Assembly (NCBI RefSeq): GCF_007830615.1
Contig: NZ_VLLI01000006.1
Location: 1 to 64,000 of the forward strand
DNA: 64,000 bases
DNA from: Mucilaginibacter frigoritolerans
Lineage (GTDB): Bacteria > Bacteroidota > Bacteroidia > Sphingobacteriales > Sphingobacteriaceae
Direction of reading: 5' to 3'
Shown here piece by piece: positions 44,279-55,300 of this stretch. The translations under genes and the position numbers were made by a program. A model generated the notes under the pieces. It searched no databases and was not told the DNA's origin. It saw only the letters and a program-made list of their open reading frames with translations. The first letter of the stretch is position 1, and the number at the start of each line of letters is the position of its first letter.

Positions 44279-44290
44279 ACTACTAATTGC

Positions 44291-44809
44291 TTACCAATTT
44301 GCAAAGGCTTTATTGAAAATATCTTCTGTTAACTGCTTATTTAAGTCAGCTATCAGCGTCTGTTCATGCGTTGCGATATCACCGGTAAAGTTCTCTGTTT
44401 TTGTAAACGTTTGCTCAAAACTATTCTTTTTATCCAGATTATCAATATATTTTACACTAACGGTAATGGATAAACGGCTTGCTCCCGCTATTGGCGCTAC
44501 ATTATTAGCTGTTGCGTTGATGGAAACCGGGGCAATATTATAATCAGTAATAGAACCCGACATCACGGCATCTGCTTCTTCTGATCGTACTATACTTAAA
44601 CGGGTGGTATTTCTGATACGGTCTTTCAAAGCTTCGGTAAAAGTAGTACTGAGGTTGTTTACCACCAAGGCTGCGTTATTTTCAAAAAAATCAACCCTTA
44701 TTGTTTTCATATTGGCGGGTATGGATGCACCATTTAAGCTTAGCTTGCAAGACGGGCAAATCAATATAAAACAAATAATGGCCACAAATAGCACCTGTAT
44801 CCTCTTCAT
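44291..44809 (-). CDS. lptE: LptE family lipoprotein (LPS assembly)
   Basis: The protein has 172 residues with lipobox CPSC (Cys 21). The family pattern is MKTIRVDFFENNAALV, LTEALKDRIRNTTRLSIV-like (TEALKDRIRNTTRLSIV), and DAVMSGSITDYN. LptE plugs the LptD barrel that inserts lipopolysaccharide in the outer membrane. It follows the sigma-54 activator by 4 nt, a standing order in Bacteroidetes. Confidence 0.88.
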   Translation of the reverse strand: MKRIQVLFVAIICFILICPSCKLSLNGASIPANMKTIRVDFFENNAALVVNNLSTTFTEALKDRIRNTTRLSIVRSEEADAVMSGSITDYNIAPVSINATANNVAPIAGASRLSITVSVKYIDNLDKKNSFEQTFTKTENFTGDIATHEQTLIADLNKQLTEDIFNKAFANW

Positions 44810-44813
44810 TCAA

Positions 44814-46049
44814 TTACAAATTTAGTTCTTTAATTTTTCTATACAGGGTTCTTTCAGAAATCCCGAGTTCATTTGCTGCCAGCTTACGTTTTCCTTTGTG
44901 CTTTTTGAGTGCTTTACGTATCAAATCCGATTCTTTATCAACCAGTGAAAGTGATTCTTCAACCTCTTCAGCGTCATGGGTGATGTTGTACGGGTTAGCA
45001 TTATTATTGTTACTAATAACGGGCTGCTGAATGGTAAATTGTGTTTCGGGTGCACCAGGTAATTCAATATCCCTGTATAACTGATTTATGGCCTGCGAAT
45101 GACTTGCATGGTTAACAGATACTCCCCCATGTTCAATAATATCGGCAACCAGCTTTTTCAATTCAACCATGTCGCGCTTCATATCAAACAAAACTTTGTA
45201 CAGTATATCGCGCTCCGAAAAATCCTCTTTAGGCTGATCTAAACGCATGGGCAGGTTGCGTCCGGTTGCTTCCATAGGGATATAAGAAAGCAGGGTTTGT
45301 GCTGTAATAATACGATCCCGCTCCAATACCGCCAACTGCTCGGCCATATTTTTCAGCTGCCTTACGTTACCTGGCCATGAGTAATTGACCAATACCTGCT
45401 GCGCATCGTCATCTAACTGAATGGCAGGTGTACGGTATTTATCGGTAAAATCGGAAGTGAATTTTCTGAATAATAAATAAATATCTTCCTTTCGATCACG
45501 CAATGGTGGTATTTTTAACGGTACAGTGTTTAAGCGGTAATACAAATCTTCCCTAAATTTACCATTCTTTACCGCATCATAAACATCAACATTGGTGGCT
45601 GCAATAACCCGTACATTAGTCTTTTCAACCTTTGATGAACCTACTTTAATATACTGGCCCGATTCCAATACCCGCAATAAACGGGCTTGTGTACCCAACG
45701 GCATTTCGGCAATCTCATCTAAAAATATGGTACCGCCATTTACTGTTTCAAAATACCCCTTGCGTTCGCCTACAGCACCGGTGTAAGCACCTTTTTCGTG
45801 CCCAAATAATTCTGAATCAATAGTCCCTTCAGGAATTGCACCGCAGTTTACTGCAATAAAAGGCCCATGCTTGCGCGGACTCATCTGGTGGATAATGTGC
45901 GAAAACACTTCCTTCCCGCTACCACTCTCGCCGGTTATTAATACCGAAATATCTGTTGGCGATACCTGGTTAGCTATATTTATGGCCCGGTTCAGCAACG
46001 GCGAATTGCCGATGATACCGAAGCGCTGTTTAATTTCTTGTACTTCCAT
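44814..46049 (-). CDS. Sigma-54 interacting transcriptional regulator
   Basis: The protein has 411 residues and is an AAA+ activator without a receiver domain. Walker A is GESGSGKE, the sigma-54 loop is GAYTGA (a variant of GAFTGA), Walker B is GTIFLDEIAEM, and the arginine finger region is FREDLYYRLN. A linker (290-365) follows, and a Fis-type helix-turn-helix at the end (KLAANELGISERTLYRKIKE). With no sensing domain, activity must be set by partners or expression. It lies between miaB and lptE on the same strand, as in many Bacteroidetes. Confidence 0.93.
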   Translation of the reverse strand: MEVQEIKQRFGIIGNSPLLNRAINIANQVSPTDISVLITGESGSGKEVFSHIIHQMSPRKHGPFIAVNCGAIPEGTIDSELFGHEKGAYTGAVGERKGYFETVNGGTIFLDEIAEMPLGTQARLLRVLESGQYIKVGSSKVEKTNVRVIAATNVDVYDAVKNGKFREDLYYRLNTVPLKIPPLRDRKEDIYLLFRKFTSDFTDKYRTPAIQLDDDAQQVLVNYSWPGNVRQLKNMAEQLAVLERDRIITAQTLLSYIPMEATGRNLPMRLDQPKEDFSERDILYKVLFDMKRDMVELKKLVADIIEHGGVSVNHASHSQAINQLYRDIELPGAPETQFTIQQPVISNNNNANPYNITHDAEEVEESLSLVDKESDLIRKALKKHKGKRKLAANELGISERTLYRKIKELNL

Positions 46050-46059
46050 ACCCTCCGAT

Positions 46060-46147
46060 CCCCTAAAGGGGGAGTTTTTTTTTAATATTTAATAAACCCC
46101 AAACAATTAGTCTGATAAACATCAGGACAAAACTCCCCTTTAGGGGG
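46060..46147. repeat. CCCCTTTAGGGG-type inverted repeat at the miaB 3' end
   Basis: Left arm with CCCTAAAGGGGGAGTTTT (about 46061-46078) and right arm with AAAACTCCCCTTTAGGG (about 46129-46145) are inverted copies 50 bp apart. The right arm runs into the miaB coding end and supplies its stop codon (TAA within CCCTAAAGG). This motif is a frequent intergenic repeat in Bacteroidetes. Confidence 0.8.
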
Positions 46148-47666
46148 TTTGGGGGACAACTCTTCCTATCATGGTAGCTGTTGTGCTACGTTCAATAAAC
46201 ACGTTTGCATATTGGCCCGGCTTATAATTTTCAGTAACCGGGAAAACCACCATGGCATTCTGGTCACTTCTTCCACAATAATCCTGGTCTGATTTTTTTG
46301 AAAAACCTTCAATTAATACTTTTTGTGTGGTGCCTACCAATTTTTGTAACCTGATGAAGGAATGTTCCTGCTGCCTGGCAACTATCTCTTTCAGGCGATT
46401 ATGCTTTACCAGATCAGGAATATCATCGGCATAACGTTTAGCGGCTAAAGTTCCCGGTCTTTCAGAATACATAAACATGTATGCAAAGTCGTACTGCACA
46501 TAATCCATCATACTCAATGTATCCTGGTGTTCTTCTTCCGTTTCGCTGCAAAAACCAGTGATTACATCTGTTGATATAGCACACTCAGGTATAATACGAC
46601 GAATAGCATCAACCCTGTTAATATACCAATCACGGTCATAAGTACGGTTCATCAACTCCAATACACGGCTATTACCCGATTGTACCGGCAGGTGAATGTA
46701 TTTACAAATGTTGTCGTGTTTTTTAATGGTGTATAGTACCTCGTCAGTAATATCTTTGGGATGCGAGGTTGAAAAACGTACACGTAGTTGAGGATCAACC
46801 AAAGCTACCATCTCCAATAAATTGGCAAAATTAACCTCAACCTTACTCAAATCTTCTGAAACCTCAGCTATATCTTCGCCCACAGTCAGTGCATTTTGTT
46901 GCCGTTCTTCATTTGAAACTTCAGATTTCGGGCTTTCCATTCCTGATTTCCATTTGTACGAATCTACGTTTTGCCCAAGCAAGGTTACCTCGCGATACCC
47001 CTGGTTAAACAGGTCAGTACATTCCTTAACAATTGAATGAGGATCACGACTGCGTTCGCGGCCACGGGTAAATGGAACCACGCAGAATGAACACATATTA
47101 TCGCACCCACGCATAATAGAAACAAAGGCATTAATACCATTACTATTTAAACGTACAGGGCTTATATCTGCATAAGTTTCTTCACGGGACAACAATACGT
47201 TCACTGCTTTCTGACCGTCATCAACCTGATCAATCAAATTAGGCAAATCACGGTAAGCATCCGGACCAACCACTACGTCGACCAGCTTTTCTTCCTCTAA
47301 GAACTTTGATTTTAAACGCTCGGCCATGCAACCCAATACACCTACCACCAAACCTCGGTTTTTAACCTTGGCAACGGTAAATTCTTTAAGACGATTGCGT
47401 ACGCGCTGCTCCGCATTTTCACGGATTGAGCAGGTATTTATAAAAATAACATCGGCAACAGTAAAATCTGATGTGGTTTCAAATCCTTTATCTAACAAAA
47501 TTGAAGCTACTATCTCACTATCAGAAAAATTCATGGCACAGCCATAACTTTCAATATACAATTTGCGGCCGTTGTTTTTCCCTTTTACGGGCTCTAAAAC
47601 TAAAGCCTCACCCTGCCTGCTCTCATCATGTACTTTATCCGGAATTACCAAATCCATCATCTGCAT
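46140..47666 (-). CDS. miaB: tRNA-2-methylthio-N6-isopentenyladenosine synthase MiaB
   Basis: The protein has 508 residues. It adds a methylthio group to A37 of tRNAs that read U-starting codons. The MTTase domain has cysteines in YGCAMN (43), NTCS (79) and GCMA (113) for one [4Fe-4S] cluster. The radical SAM motif CDNMCSFC is at 188-195, and a C-terminal TRAM domain is present. Odd points are an extra, Glu/Ser-rich stretch of about 40 residues at 239-279 inside the radical SAM domain, and a last few residues (VVPQTP) that come from an intergenic repeat. The leader is 15 nt. Confidence 0.94.
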   Translation of the reverse strand: MQMMDLVIPDKVHDESRQGEALVLEPVKGKNNGRKLYIESYGCAMNFSDSEIVASILLDKGFETTSDFTVADVIFINTCSIRENAEQRVRNRLKEFTVAKVKNRGLVVGVLGCMAERLKSKFLEEEKLVDVVVGPDAYRDLPNLIDQVDDGQKAVNVLLSREETYADISPVRLNSNGINAFVSIMRGCDNMCSFCVVPFTRGRERSRDPHSIVKECTDLFNQGYREVTLLGQNVDSYKWKSGMESPKSEVSNEERQQNALTVGEDIAEVSEDLSKVEVNFANLLEMVALVDPQLRVRFSTSHPKDITDEVLYTIKKHDNICKYIHLPVQSGNSRVLELMNRTYDRDWYINRVDAIRRIIPECAISTDVITGFCSETEEEHQDTLSMMDYVQYDFAYMFMYSERPGTLAAKRYADDIPDLVKHNRLKEIVARQQEHSFIRLQKLVGTTQKVLIEGFSKKSDQDYCGRSDQNAMVVFPVTENYKPGQYANVFIERSTTATMIGRVVPQTP

Positions 47667-47681
47667 TAAAAATTTAGATTA

Positions 47682-47689
47682 CAAAAATA
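47682..47689 (-). promoter_or_regulatory. miaB promoter -7 box
   Basis: TATTTTTG on the minus strand fits TAnnTTTG and ends 15 nt before the miaB ATG. Confidence 0.5.
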
Positions 47690-47775
47690 CATAAAATTTA
47701 AATATAGCGTGACATATTGTCAGCAATAACAAAATCAAACTTTTCTTGTTGTAAATTGAGTTAAATCATAAATCA

Positions 47776-49644
47776 ATGTCTGAACCAGAGACACATCCTA
47801 AAAAAAAGAAAAGAATATGGCCATGGGTCTTATTAGCAATTATAGTAATTGCATGTACTACAGGCTATTATTTATATAATAAGTACCTGGCCAATAACCG
47901 TTGGAAACCTATATTACAAGCACAACTAAAACAGCTGGTGCTTAAATCAAGCGATAGTTTATACCATATTGAATATTCTGATTTTGACTTAGATATTACA
48001 TCAGGCAATGCTACAGTGAGTGATTTTAAACTGGTACCAGATACCGTAGTTTATGAAAAACTGGTTGCCTTAAAGAAAGCTCCCGATAACCTGTTTATTT
48101 TAAGCGTAAAAAAGCTATCTATTAAAAACGTAGGCGCACGCAAAGCTTACAAGGAAAAAATATTGGATATTGATAACATTTCAATTGATAAACCTGATCT
48201 TACCGTTATAAACAAGCGTTATAAATTTAACGATACGGTAAAGATAGGCAAGCCCAAAACACCATATGAGGTGCTTAAAAGCGTTTTTAAACAATTGCAT
48301 ATTAACGCGATCAACCTAAACGACATTAGCTTGAACTATATTAATAAAAACAAGCCTGTTGCTAAACAAACAGCCCTTAAACACCTGGATATTAAGATTT
48401 CTGACATTGTAATTGATTCTTTGTCTGACAGAGATCCCAACCGGTTCTATTATACCAAAGGGATAGACATTACTATTCATGATTATGAAATAAAAACACC
48501 GGATAGTTTATACAAGGTAAGTCTGAAAAAAATCTTCTTTTCTACCCAGCAAAAAAAGATGGTTCTGGAAAAAGTAGCCTTTGCACCCAGGTATAACCAT
48601 ACAGACTTTTACCGGGTATCTGGCAAAGCAGGAGACATTTTTGATTTAAAATTTAAACGTATCGATATTAATGATATTGATTTGCAAAGTATTTTTCGCG
48701 ATCAGTTTTTGTATGCCGGATCAATGGATGCCATTAATCCAAGTGTAAATATTTATCACAATGGCTTTATAAAAGGCACAAACTCGGTTAAAATCGGTAA
48801 GGACCCCCATCAGGCATTGCAAAATGTAGCGCTTGACATGCGTTTAAAACGTTTAAATATTAAAAACGCCAGTATTATTTATTCAGAAACCGATGCCACC
48901 TCTGGGTTTACCGGCAAAATTTTATTTACGCACACCAATGGCTATATTCTGAATGTTACTAATGACGATGATCAAAAAAAGATAAACCCTTTTATGCGGG
49001 CTTACATTAATACCCGTTTTATGGAGGAGGCTCCTTTACAGGTAAATTTTAAATTTAATTTAGTAGCTAAAGACGGAGCGTTCAACTATTCAGGAACATT
49101 GGGAAAGTTTGATGGCCGGATATTGGATAAACTGGTAAAACCTTTAGCCATGGTTCACGTACAATCAGCTGATATTGAAAAACTAACTTTCAATGTAAAC
49201 GCAAACAACTACAGTGGAAAAGGCCATCTTGAATTTTATTACAAAAATTTAAATATTCAGTTGTTAAAAAAGGTAAAGGGTAAAGCAGATTTGCAAAAGC
49301 AAGGTTTTATCTCTTCGTTAGCCAACACATTAATAATTGAAGACAACAATCCTGATAAAAAAGGAGTTTTCAGACCAGGGCCTATAGCTGTAAAAAGGGA
49401 TTCAACTACTTCATTCTTCAGCTTTTTATATAAGGCTTTATTGGAAGGGTTAAAGCCGAGTGTTGGGTTTGACAAAAAAACAGAAAACAAAGTTAACGTA
49501 GCTGTAGCAAAAGTTAGTAATTTGGTAGACAAACTTAAGAAAAGCAAAGAAGCATATAAACAAAAGCGTGAGGAGCGAAAAAAAGAAAAACAGGCAAAAA
49601 AGGACTCTATAAATCAAAGCAAACAAAACCAGGGAATTAAATGA
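47776..49644 (+). CDS. AsmA-like membrane-anchored protein, copy 1
   Basis: The protein has 622 residues: a basic cytoplasmic start (KKKKR), one membrane helix (about 15-34) and a long periplasmic region of beta-rich repeats. Motifs include SLYHIEYSDFDLDITSGNAT, NLDI-type strands, and near the end LLEGLKPSVGFDKK followed by a Lys/Glu-rich tail. The pattern, an anchor plus a long beta sheet, resembles AsmA/TamB/DUF748 proteins that bridge the envelope for lipid traffic, but I can not assign a named family. It overlaps copy 2 by 4 nt (ATGA). Confidence 0.72.
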   Translation: MSEPETHPKKKKRIWPWVLLAIIVIACTTGYYLYNKYLANNRWKPILQAQLKQLVLKSSDSLYHIEYSDFDLDITSGNATVSDFKLVPDTVVYEKLVALKKAPDNLFILSVKKLSIKNVGARKAYKEKILDIDNISIDKPDLTVINKRYKFNDTVKIGKPKTPYEVLKSVFKQLHINAINLNDISLNYINKNKPVAKQTALKHLDIKISDIVIDSLSDRDPNRFYYTKGIDITIHDYEIKTPDSLYKVSLKKIFFSTQQKKMVLEKVAFAPRYNHTDFYRVSGKAGDIFDLKFKRIDINDIDLQSIFRDQFLYAGSMDAINPSVNIYHNGFIKGTNSVKIGKDPHQALQNVALDMRLKRLNIKNASIIYSETDATSGFTGKILFTHTNGYILNVTNDDDQKKINPFMRAYINTRFMEEAPLQVNFKFNLVAKDGAFNYSGTLGKFDGRILDKLVKPLAMVHVQSADIEKLTFNVNANNYSGKGHLEFYYKNLNIQLLKKVKGKADLQKQGFISSLANTLIIEDNNPDKKGVFRPGPIAVKRDSTTSFFSFLYKALLEGLKPSVGFDKKTENKVNVAVAKVSNLVDKLKKSKEAYKQKREERKKEKQAKKDSINQSKQNQGIK

Positions 49645-51455
49645 CGGTTAACATTCTAAAGCGCAAATGGCATAAAGTAACAGCTGTTATTTCATTTATT
49701 TTAATTTTGCTTGTTTTCGCTTTTTCCCTATTTGTAAACAGCCATTGGTCGCCCATACTGGCTAAAAAACTTAAAGAGGTTGTTGCGACCAGCAGTGGCG
49801 GTTTGTACAACGTTGATTTTTCATCCGCAGAGTTACGTATACTTAGGGGTAGTATAGTATTTTATAATATCACCTTAAAACCCGATACAGCAGTTTATAA
49901 TAGCAAAAAGAAATTGCATCTGGCCCCGAACAACTTGGTTGAGCTACATATAAAAAGGCTTACCTTATCTCATATCCATCCCTTAAAGTTATATTTCAAA
50001 AAGAAGCTTGACATAGGCGAGGTAATTATCAATAATCCGGAGGTCCATATCAGCTATCAACTAAACCATACTAAGGACACTGTACTTAAAGATAATCGTA
50101 CAACGTGGCAAAAAATCTCCAAAAGCCTACGTTCAATTCATGTAGGTAATATTATAATGGGTGATATTAAGTTCAGATACGATGATTATTCGGGCAATAA
50201 ATTGGCTATCTCCGAACTTAAAGAAATGAATGTAAGTGCACATGAATTGCTGATAGATTCAACAACACAAAAAGATAAATCGCGAATGCTTTATTGTAAG
50301 GAGATAATTGCCGAATTAAATAATTACACTTTTAAAACGGCAAATGGCCTGTACAGTGGTAAAATCGATCACATAAAACTATCAACCTTAAAATCGCAGC
50401 TAAACATTGAAGGGCTAACTTTAAAACCTATAAATGCTGAGGATTTTTTTGCTAAAAGCCATAAGGATAAGTTTACGATGCACATTGACTCGGTACAACT
50501 TAATCATTTTGATTTTTTAAGCTACCATAAATACCGCACGCTTAATGCATCCAATTTACTTTTAAAAAATGGAGCAATTGAAATTTTTAGTAATCCAAAT
50601 CATTTTAAACCACCAACAGACAGGGTTGCAACTTTCCCAAATATTGGCATTTACAAAATAAATGCTAATATGAAAATTGATACTGCGTTTATAAACCAAA
50701 TAAACATTACCTATACCGAATTCAACGCAAAATCAAACAAAACCGGATCTATCTATTTTAATCATACAAGCGGACGCGTTTTAAATCTTACCACTAATCC
50801 TGTTGCACTGCAAAAAAACAATGTATCCTCGGTGCAATTAACCAGTTACTTTATGAACCGGGGTAAGTTTAACCTGCAGATGTCATTCAATTTAACTGAT
50901 GATGATAAAACCTTTGACTATAAAGGAAGCCTTGGACCAATGGATCTGAAAATAGTTAATTCGGCCACGGTACCCTTAACCATGGTAAAAATGACCTCCG
51001 GTACATTAAAACAATTCGACTTTGACATACATGCCAACAAAAACAAAGCAACCGGAAAAATTACACTTTTATATAATAACGCCAAAGTTGCTTTACTTAA
51101 AATAGATACTGTTTCAGACAACCTTAAACAGCGTGCATTTGCTTCATTGTACGCTAATATTTTTATACTTAAACGTAATAATCCTGATATTGAAGGAGGC
51201 CCCCCCCGGTCTGTTTTTGTGAATTTTGAACGTGAGTCTGATTTTCCATTCTTTAAATACATTTGGCAAACGTTGTTAAGCGGCATTAAACCCAGCATTG
51301 GCCTTGATAAAAAAACGCAGGATGCCACCGTTGAAATGACCAATCAACAAGCTATCTATCAACAAAACAGAAAGGTAAAAAAGGAGCAACGGCTACGAAA
51401 AAGAGCTGAGCGCCGTAAAAAACGAGAAGAAAAGAAATTGGCTGCCGGCAATTAA
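49641..51455 (+). CDS. AsmA-like membrane-anchored protein, copy 2
   Basis: The protein has 604 residues and is a paralogue of the upstream gene: same helix position (about 13-33), same opening (SSGGLYNVDFSSAELRILRG against SDSLYHIEYSDFDLDITSGN), and same ending (LLSGIKPSIGLDKKTQ) with a basic tail (KKEQRLRKRAERRKKREEKK). The pair looks like an old tandem duplication and may form a heteromer. Both tails would be periplasmic if the single helix is an N-in anchor, which is unusual for such a basic segment. Confidence 0.72.
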   Translation: MTVNILKRKWHKVTAVISFILILLVFAFSLFVNSHWSPILAKKLKEVVATSSGGLYNVDFSSAELRILRGSIVFYNITLKPDTAVYNSKKKLHLAPNNLVELHIKRLTLSHIHPLKLYFKKKLDIGEVIINNPEVHISYQLNHTKDTVLKDNRTTWQKISKSLRSIHVGNIIMGDIKFRYDDYSGNKLAISELKEMNVSAHELLIDSTTQKDKSRMLYCKEIIAELNNYTFKTANGLYSGKIDHIKLSTLKSQLNIEGLTLKPINAEDFFAKSHKDKFTMHIDSVQLNHFDFLSYHKYRTLNASNLLLKNGAIEIFSNPNHFKPPTDRVATFPNIGIYKINANMKIDTAFINQINITYTEFNAKSNKTGSIYFNHTSGRVLNLTTNPVALQKNNVSSVQLTSYFMNRGKFNLQMSFNLTDDDKTFDYKGSLGPMDLKIVNSATVPLTMVKMTSGTLKQFDFDIHANKNKATGKITLLYNNAKVALLKIDTVSDNLKQRAFASLYANIFILKRNNPDIEGGPPRSVFVNFERESDFPFFKYIWQTLLSGIKPSIGLDKKTQDATVEMTNQQAIYQQNRKVKKEQRLRKRAERRKKREEKKLAAGN

Positions 51456-51592
51456 TTCGGTTTATGTGTATTCCCGATTATCTGGATTTCCGATAACAAA
51501 GCAACGGGGTTTTAAACTGTTCTATCTTAATTATATTTCTTTTTGGTGCAACATTTTTAGCTGCATGTGCATCTTATCAATAAACAAAAATT

Positions 51593-52294
51593 ATGAAAAA
51601 GATAGCATACTCCATTTTCGCTTTATTACTGCTAACAGGCACAACATTTAAAGCATTGGCACAATCTGAACAAAGCAGATCCGTTTCCGGATTCCACAGC
51701 ATCTCTTCATCAGGACCATTTGATGTACATGTAAACATTAATGGCACCGAAAGTTTAAAGATTAGTGCCAGCTCTGATATTATTAATGAAATTGAAACAG
51801 TAGTTGAGGACGGAAATCTTGAAATAAAATTTAAACATCATTCCGAGAACCACGACAATATTGGAAGGATAGACGTATATGTTACCGCTAAATCCCTTTC
51901 AGGTTTAGCCAATGCAGGTTCAGGTTCTATAAAAGTAGAAGGCGTGGTCTCTGGCGATAACGTAAATATTGTTTTAAGCGGATCAGGCAGCATTTCATCT
52001 TCTGTTAAATCAGGCGATCTTCATGCTACCATCAGCGGTTCTGGCTCTATTCATTTAAATGGCCATACAAGCGAATCAAAAGTAACTATCAGTGGTTCAG
52101 GAGAATTGAATGGCAAGGAACTCAAAACCGGGTCGGCTTCAGTATTAATCACCGGGTCTGGTAATGCTTATTTTTCTGCCGAAAAAACCATATCAGCCCA
52201 TATTGTAGGTTCAGGTAATGTAGTTTATACAGGTAGTGCTACCGTTACCGATAGTAAAACTATTGGCTCTGGAAGCGTTAGCAAAGCTGATTAA
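51593..52294 (+). CDS. Head GIN domain protein (DUF2807)
   Basis: The protein has 233 residues with a signal peptide (cleavage near ALAQ, residue 24) and a beta-helix-like DUF2807 domain with repeated GSGSI/GSGN turns (for example SGSGSISSS, ISGSGSIHL, ITGSGNAYF, VGSGNVVYTG). Exported auto-transporter-adhesin-like head proteins of this type are common in Bacteroidetes with unknown roles. It is single, with a terminator just behind. Confidence 0.88.
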   Translation: MKKIAYSIFALLLLTGTTFKALAQSEQSRSVSGFHSISSSGPFDVHVNINGTESLKISASSDIINEIETVVEDGNLEIKFKHHSENHDNIGRIDVYVTAKSLSGLANAGSGSIKVEGVVSGDNVNIVLSGSGSISSSVKSGDLHATISGSGSIHLNGHTSESKVTISGSGELNGKELKTGSASVLITGSGNAYFSAEKTISAHIVGSGNVVYTGSATVTDSKTIGSGSVSKAD

Positions 52295-52318
52295 TTTTAT
52301 ATAATTAATTTACTGTTA

Positions 52319-52353
52319 GTAAAAAAGGGATGCAAATTGCATCCCTTTTTTAT
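52319..52353. terminator. Bidirectional terminator between head GIN gene and sprA
   Basis: GGGATGCAA (52327-52335) pairs with TTGCATCCC (52337-52345), with A-run before and T-run after. The sprA stop codon (52350-52352) lies in the flanking A/T run, so the hairpin begins within 5 bp of the end of sprA. Confidence 0.88.
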
Positions 52354-55300
52354 TGTAGTATCAATTTCAAATTAATACCAAAATTAGTAAAAGCGGTATT
52401 AAAGGTTTGTGAAGTATACGGCCTGGTTATATTTGAATCATAAAACAAACTCAGGTTAAAACGTTGGTTAATTACATAATCAATAGTTGGCCGTACTGTA
52501 ATATTTTGTGCTCCCGATGATACCTGTGCCTGTTGTACATCGGCCTGGTAAATAAGCGTTTTAGTATCCTGTAATGAAAAATCAATTTTAAAGTTAACAT
52601 CATTATTCTGCTTGGTACCACTAAACCAGCCAAAAGGCCATCTGAAGCTTTTGGTATGATATCCCCAGCCAAACACCAATACATTTTGATTTTGCTGCGC
52701 CAGCTGACTGTTTAGTACACTTAAGCTTAAAGAGCGGCTTTGCCTGTACTCTAATGTAGCGGTCATGCTATTTTTAAAGCGGGCATTAAACCCTATCAAA
52801 GGCACAAATTGTTCAAAAATAGTTACGGTTGAAAACTGGTAATACGGTAAAAAGTCGTTATTGGCATCTCTTGAACTTACAGCTCCATTAGTTGCCTGGT
52901 ATTGCAGCAAAGTAGTATAACCACTTACATTGTATGACGAACGATAACCATTGGTGACATCTAACGATTCAAAAATATTGCTAAAGAATGGAATATGGCT
53001 CAAGCCATTATAAGTTATTTGCCAATTCGGAATAGGGACATTTGGAAACTGGTTTAAGCTGGATGTTGATGCACTTTTGCCTGTATAGGCGGCAAGAAAT
53101 GCAGGTACTACCACATTTTGTGAATTAGCGCTGTAACCATCGGCATAGCCTCCTGCAGCCAAACCATCTGAGTTTGGATTTTGTTGCCCTAATCTTTGTG
53201 AAATAATGACCCTGTCGGCCATAAACTTCTCAAATATTGGCGAAGTGTTATTAACGCCGCTGATTTTTGAAAATGCTGTTGCCAGGGTAAAATAGGAAAC
53301 ACTGTAATCACCTGTGGTAACCGGGTTATAGCTTTCGATATTAGTTGACCCATCAATTGATTTAAAGTTTGTTTGATAGGTATGATCCTGCGTTTTAAAA
53401 GCCATTAAATCTATCCGGAGGTATTTAAAGGGCTGTACAGTACTTTTCAGGTGCAGATCATAGTTATAGGTTCTAACGTACAACTGATTTTGGAGTGTAT
53501 CTGTACTAATCCAGCCATGTTGAAGTGCGGTTTCACGTAAATCAGCCTGGCTGCCTAATAAAAATCCAATACCCGGCGAATTATAATTCAAGTCCTCCCC
53601 AAGGAAATTAGACTGTGGCAAATAACCCGGAATAAATGTACCCTGCGTATTGGTATAAGTACCGCTAATATTTTTCACACTGGTTAACAGATTTACCAGC
53701 ATTTTGGTTAACCCATTCGTATTATCATTACTTGTTGCCCGTTTAATAAAAGAGAATTTTTTGTATAGTGCATCGAAATTAAGGGTTGGATTGAGCTGTA
53801 TAGTACGGGCATTTTGTATACTGTTACCCACATCAAACTGCGGATCATCAATTGAAAAAAGAGCCTGTGCCTGCCAGGTAAAGTGGGTACTGTAATGTGC
53901 AACCAAAGTAGTCCAGTCCATTCCCGGTATTTTACCAATTGGTACGTTATAATTAATATTCAGTGTATGGTTATAGTTGGTGGTACGGCCCAAATTCAAA
54001 ATACGATCCCAAAGGGTATCAATTTTTAAACCATTGATACGTCCGGCAGGCTCATCAACGGTTGACAAATTGGTAGCATCTAAATCCATGGTGAGCGATT
54101 TAGTCAGGTTCCATCCTATGCCGTATACCCGGGTAATGTTAAATGTTTTGTTATACGTGGTTGGTATAGGTACCTCATCCGTAGGGTCGTTGTTTCTTAA
54201 TGTATTCTCCGAGTAAAAACGATCAAAGGTGATACTGTAATTCAACCTTGTTGGTGCCAGGTCAAAGTTAATATCGCGTATCAGGGCCAGCGTGTTTTTC
54301 TTAATGATTTTACTAAAAGGGCTATAATACTTTGGTTGTGTGGTATAATTATAAGCCAATGAAACATGATATGTTTTCTCCAGATCTTCAAGAGTTGTAA
54401 AATCATGGTGTTCATACTCTGTGTAAGCTACCGTAGCATTCCAGTTTTCAATATCCCATAAATGCGACGGAGCCTTTGGATCAGTTTTAGCTTTGTGAAC
54501 ATTGGTAAGGTTTACACTGGTTCGTTGCGTATAACTTTCTGCTGCGTTTTTAATGGAGTCTTTTTTCTGGGCGGTTGGCGCATTAGCAAGGCTTTGAGAC
54601 AACAAAATATCAGGGGCTGCAGGATCATACTGCGGCATGCTTATTTGTTTGGACACATCAATATAAGCCGGGATGTGAACACCGCTTTTATCAGGAAAAA
54701 CCTTTCCGAGTTCAATATTTGCAGCCACATCATATCCGGATACATTATCTGTACTGCGATCTTCCATTCTTGAATCCAGCGTGCCAAAACCGGCGGTAGT
54801 TTTATTACCTGATATAGTTACATTGGCAAAATCAGCCAGTTTCGCATTAAAGTGACCAATAGCTGCCCACCCACCCTGCTCATCAAAATCAGTAAGGCGC
54901 AATTCATCAAACCAAATCGTGGCAGATTTTTCCATACCATCATCAGTACTGGTGGTAGATGGTGTTTTTAATGGGTTACGCACACCCAGCATAACTGTAG
55001 TAACCTGACTCAAATCTGGTTCACCCACAATAGTGATTTTATTATGCCCGTTAACCAAAGTATACGGCATTGTTAAAGGCCATGGCTGTCCATTATATTT
55101 GGCATTATTGCGGGCAAGTTTTGCATTTGTTAATAATGAAAGCTCCAGATCAAGTTCATTTGCGGCGGGCCAAATAGAATTCACGTCTGAGCTACCGGGA
55201 GGAGTAACCTGTAGCGGTATTTCGTACTCATAATAATTATTTACGTAATCGGCCCCTAAACGAATAAAGGCACTTACATCATTATTTTTTAACGTTGCTC

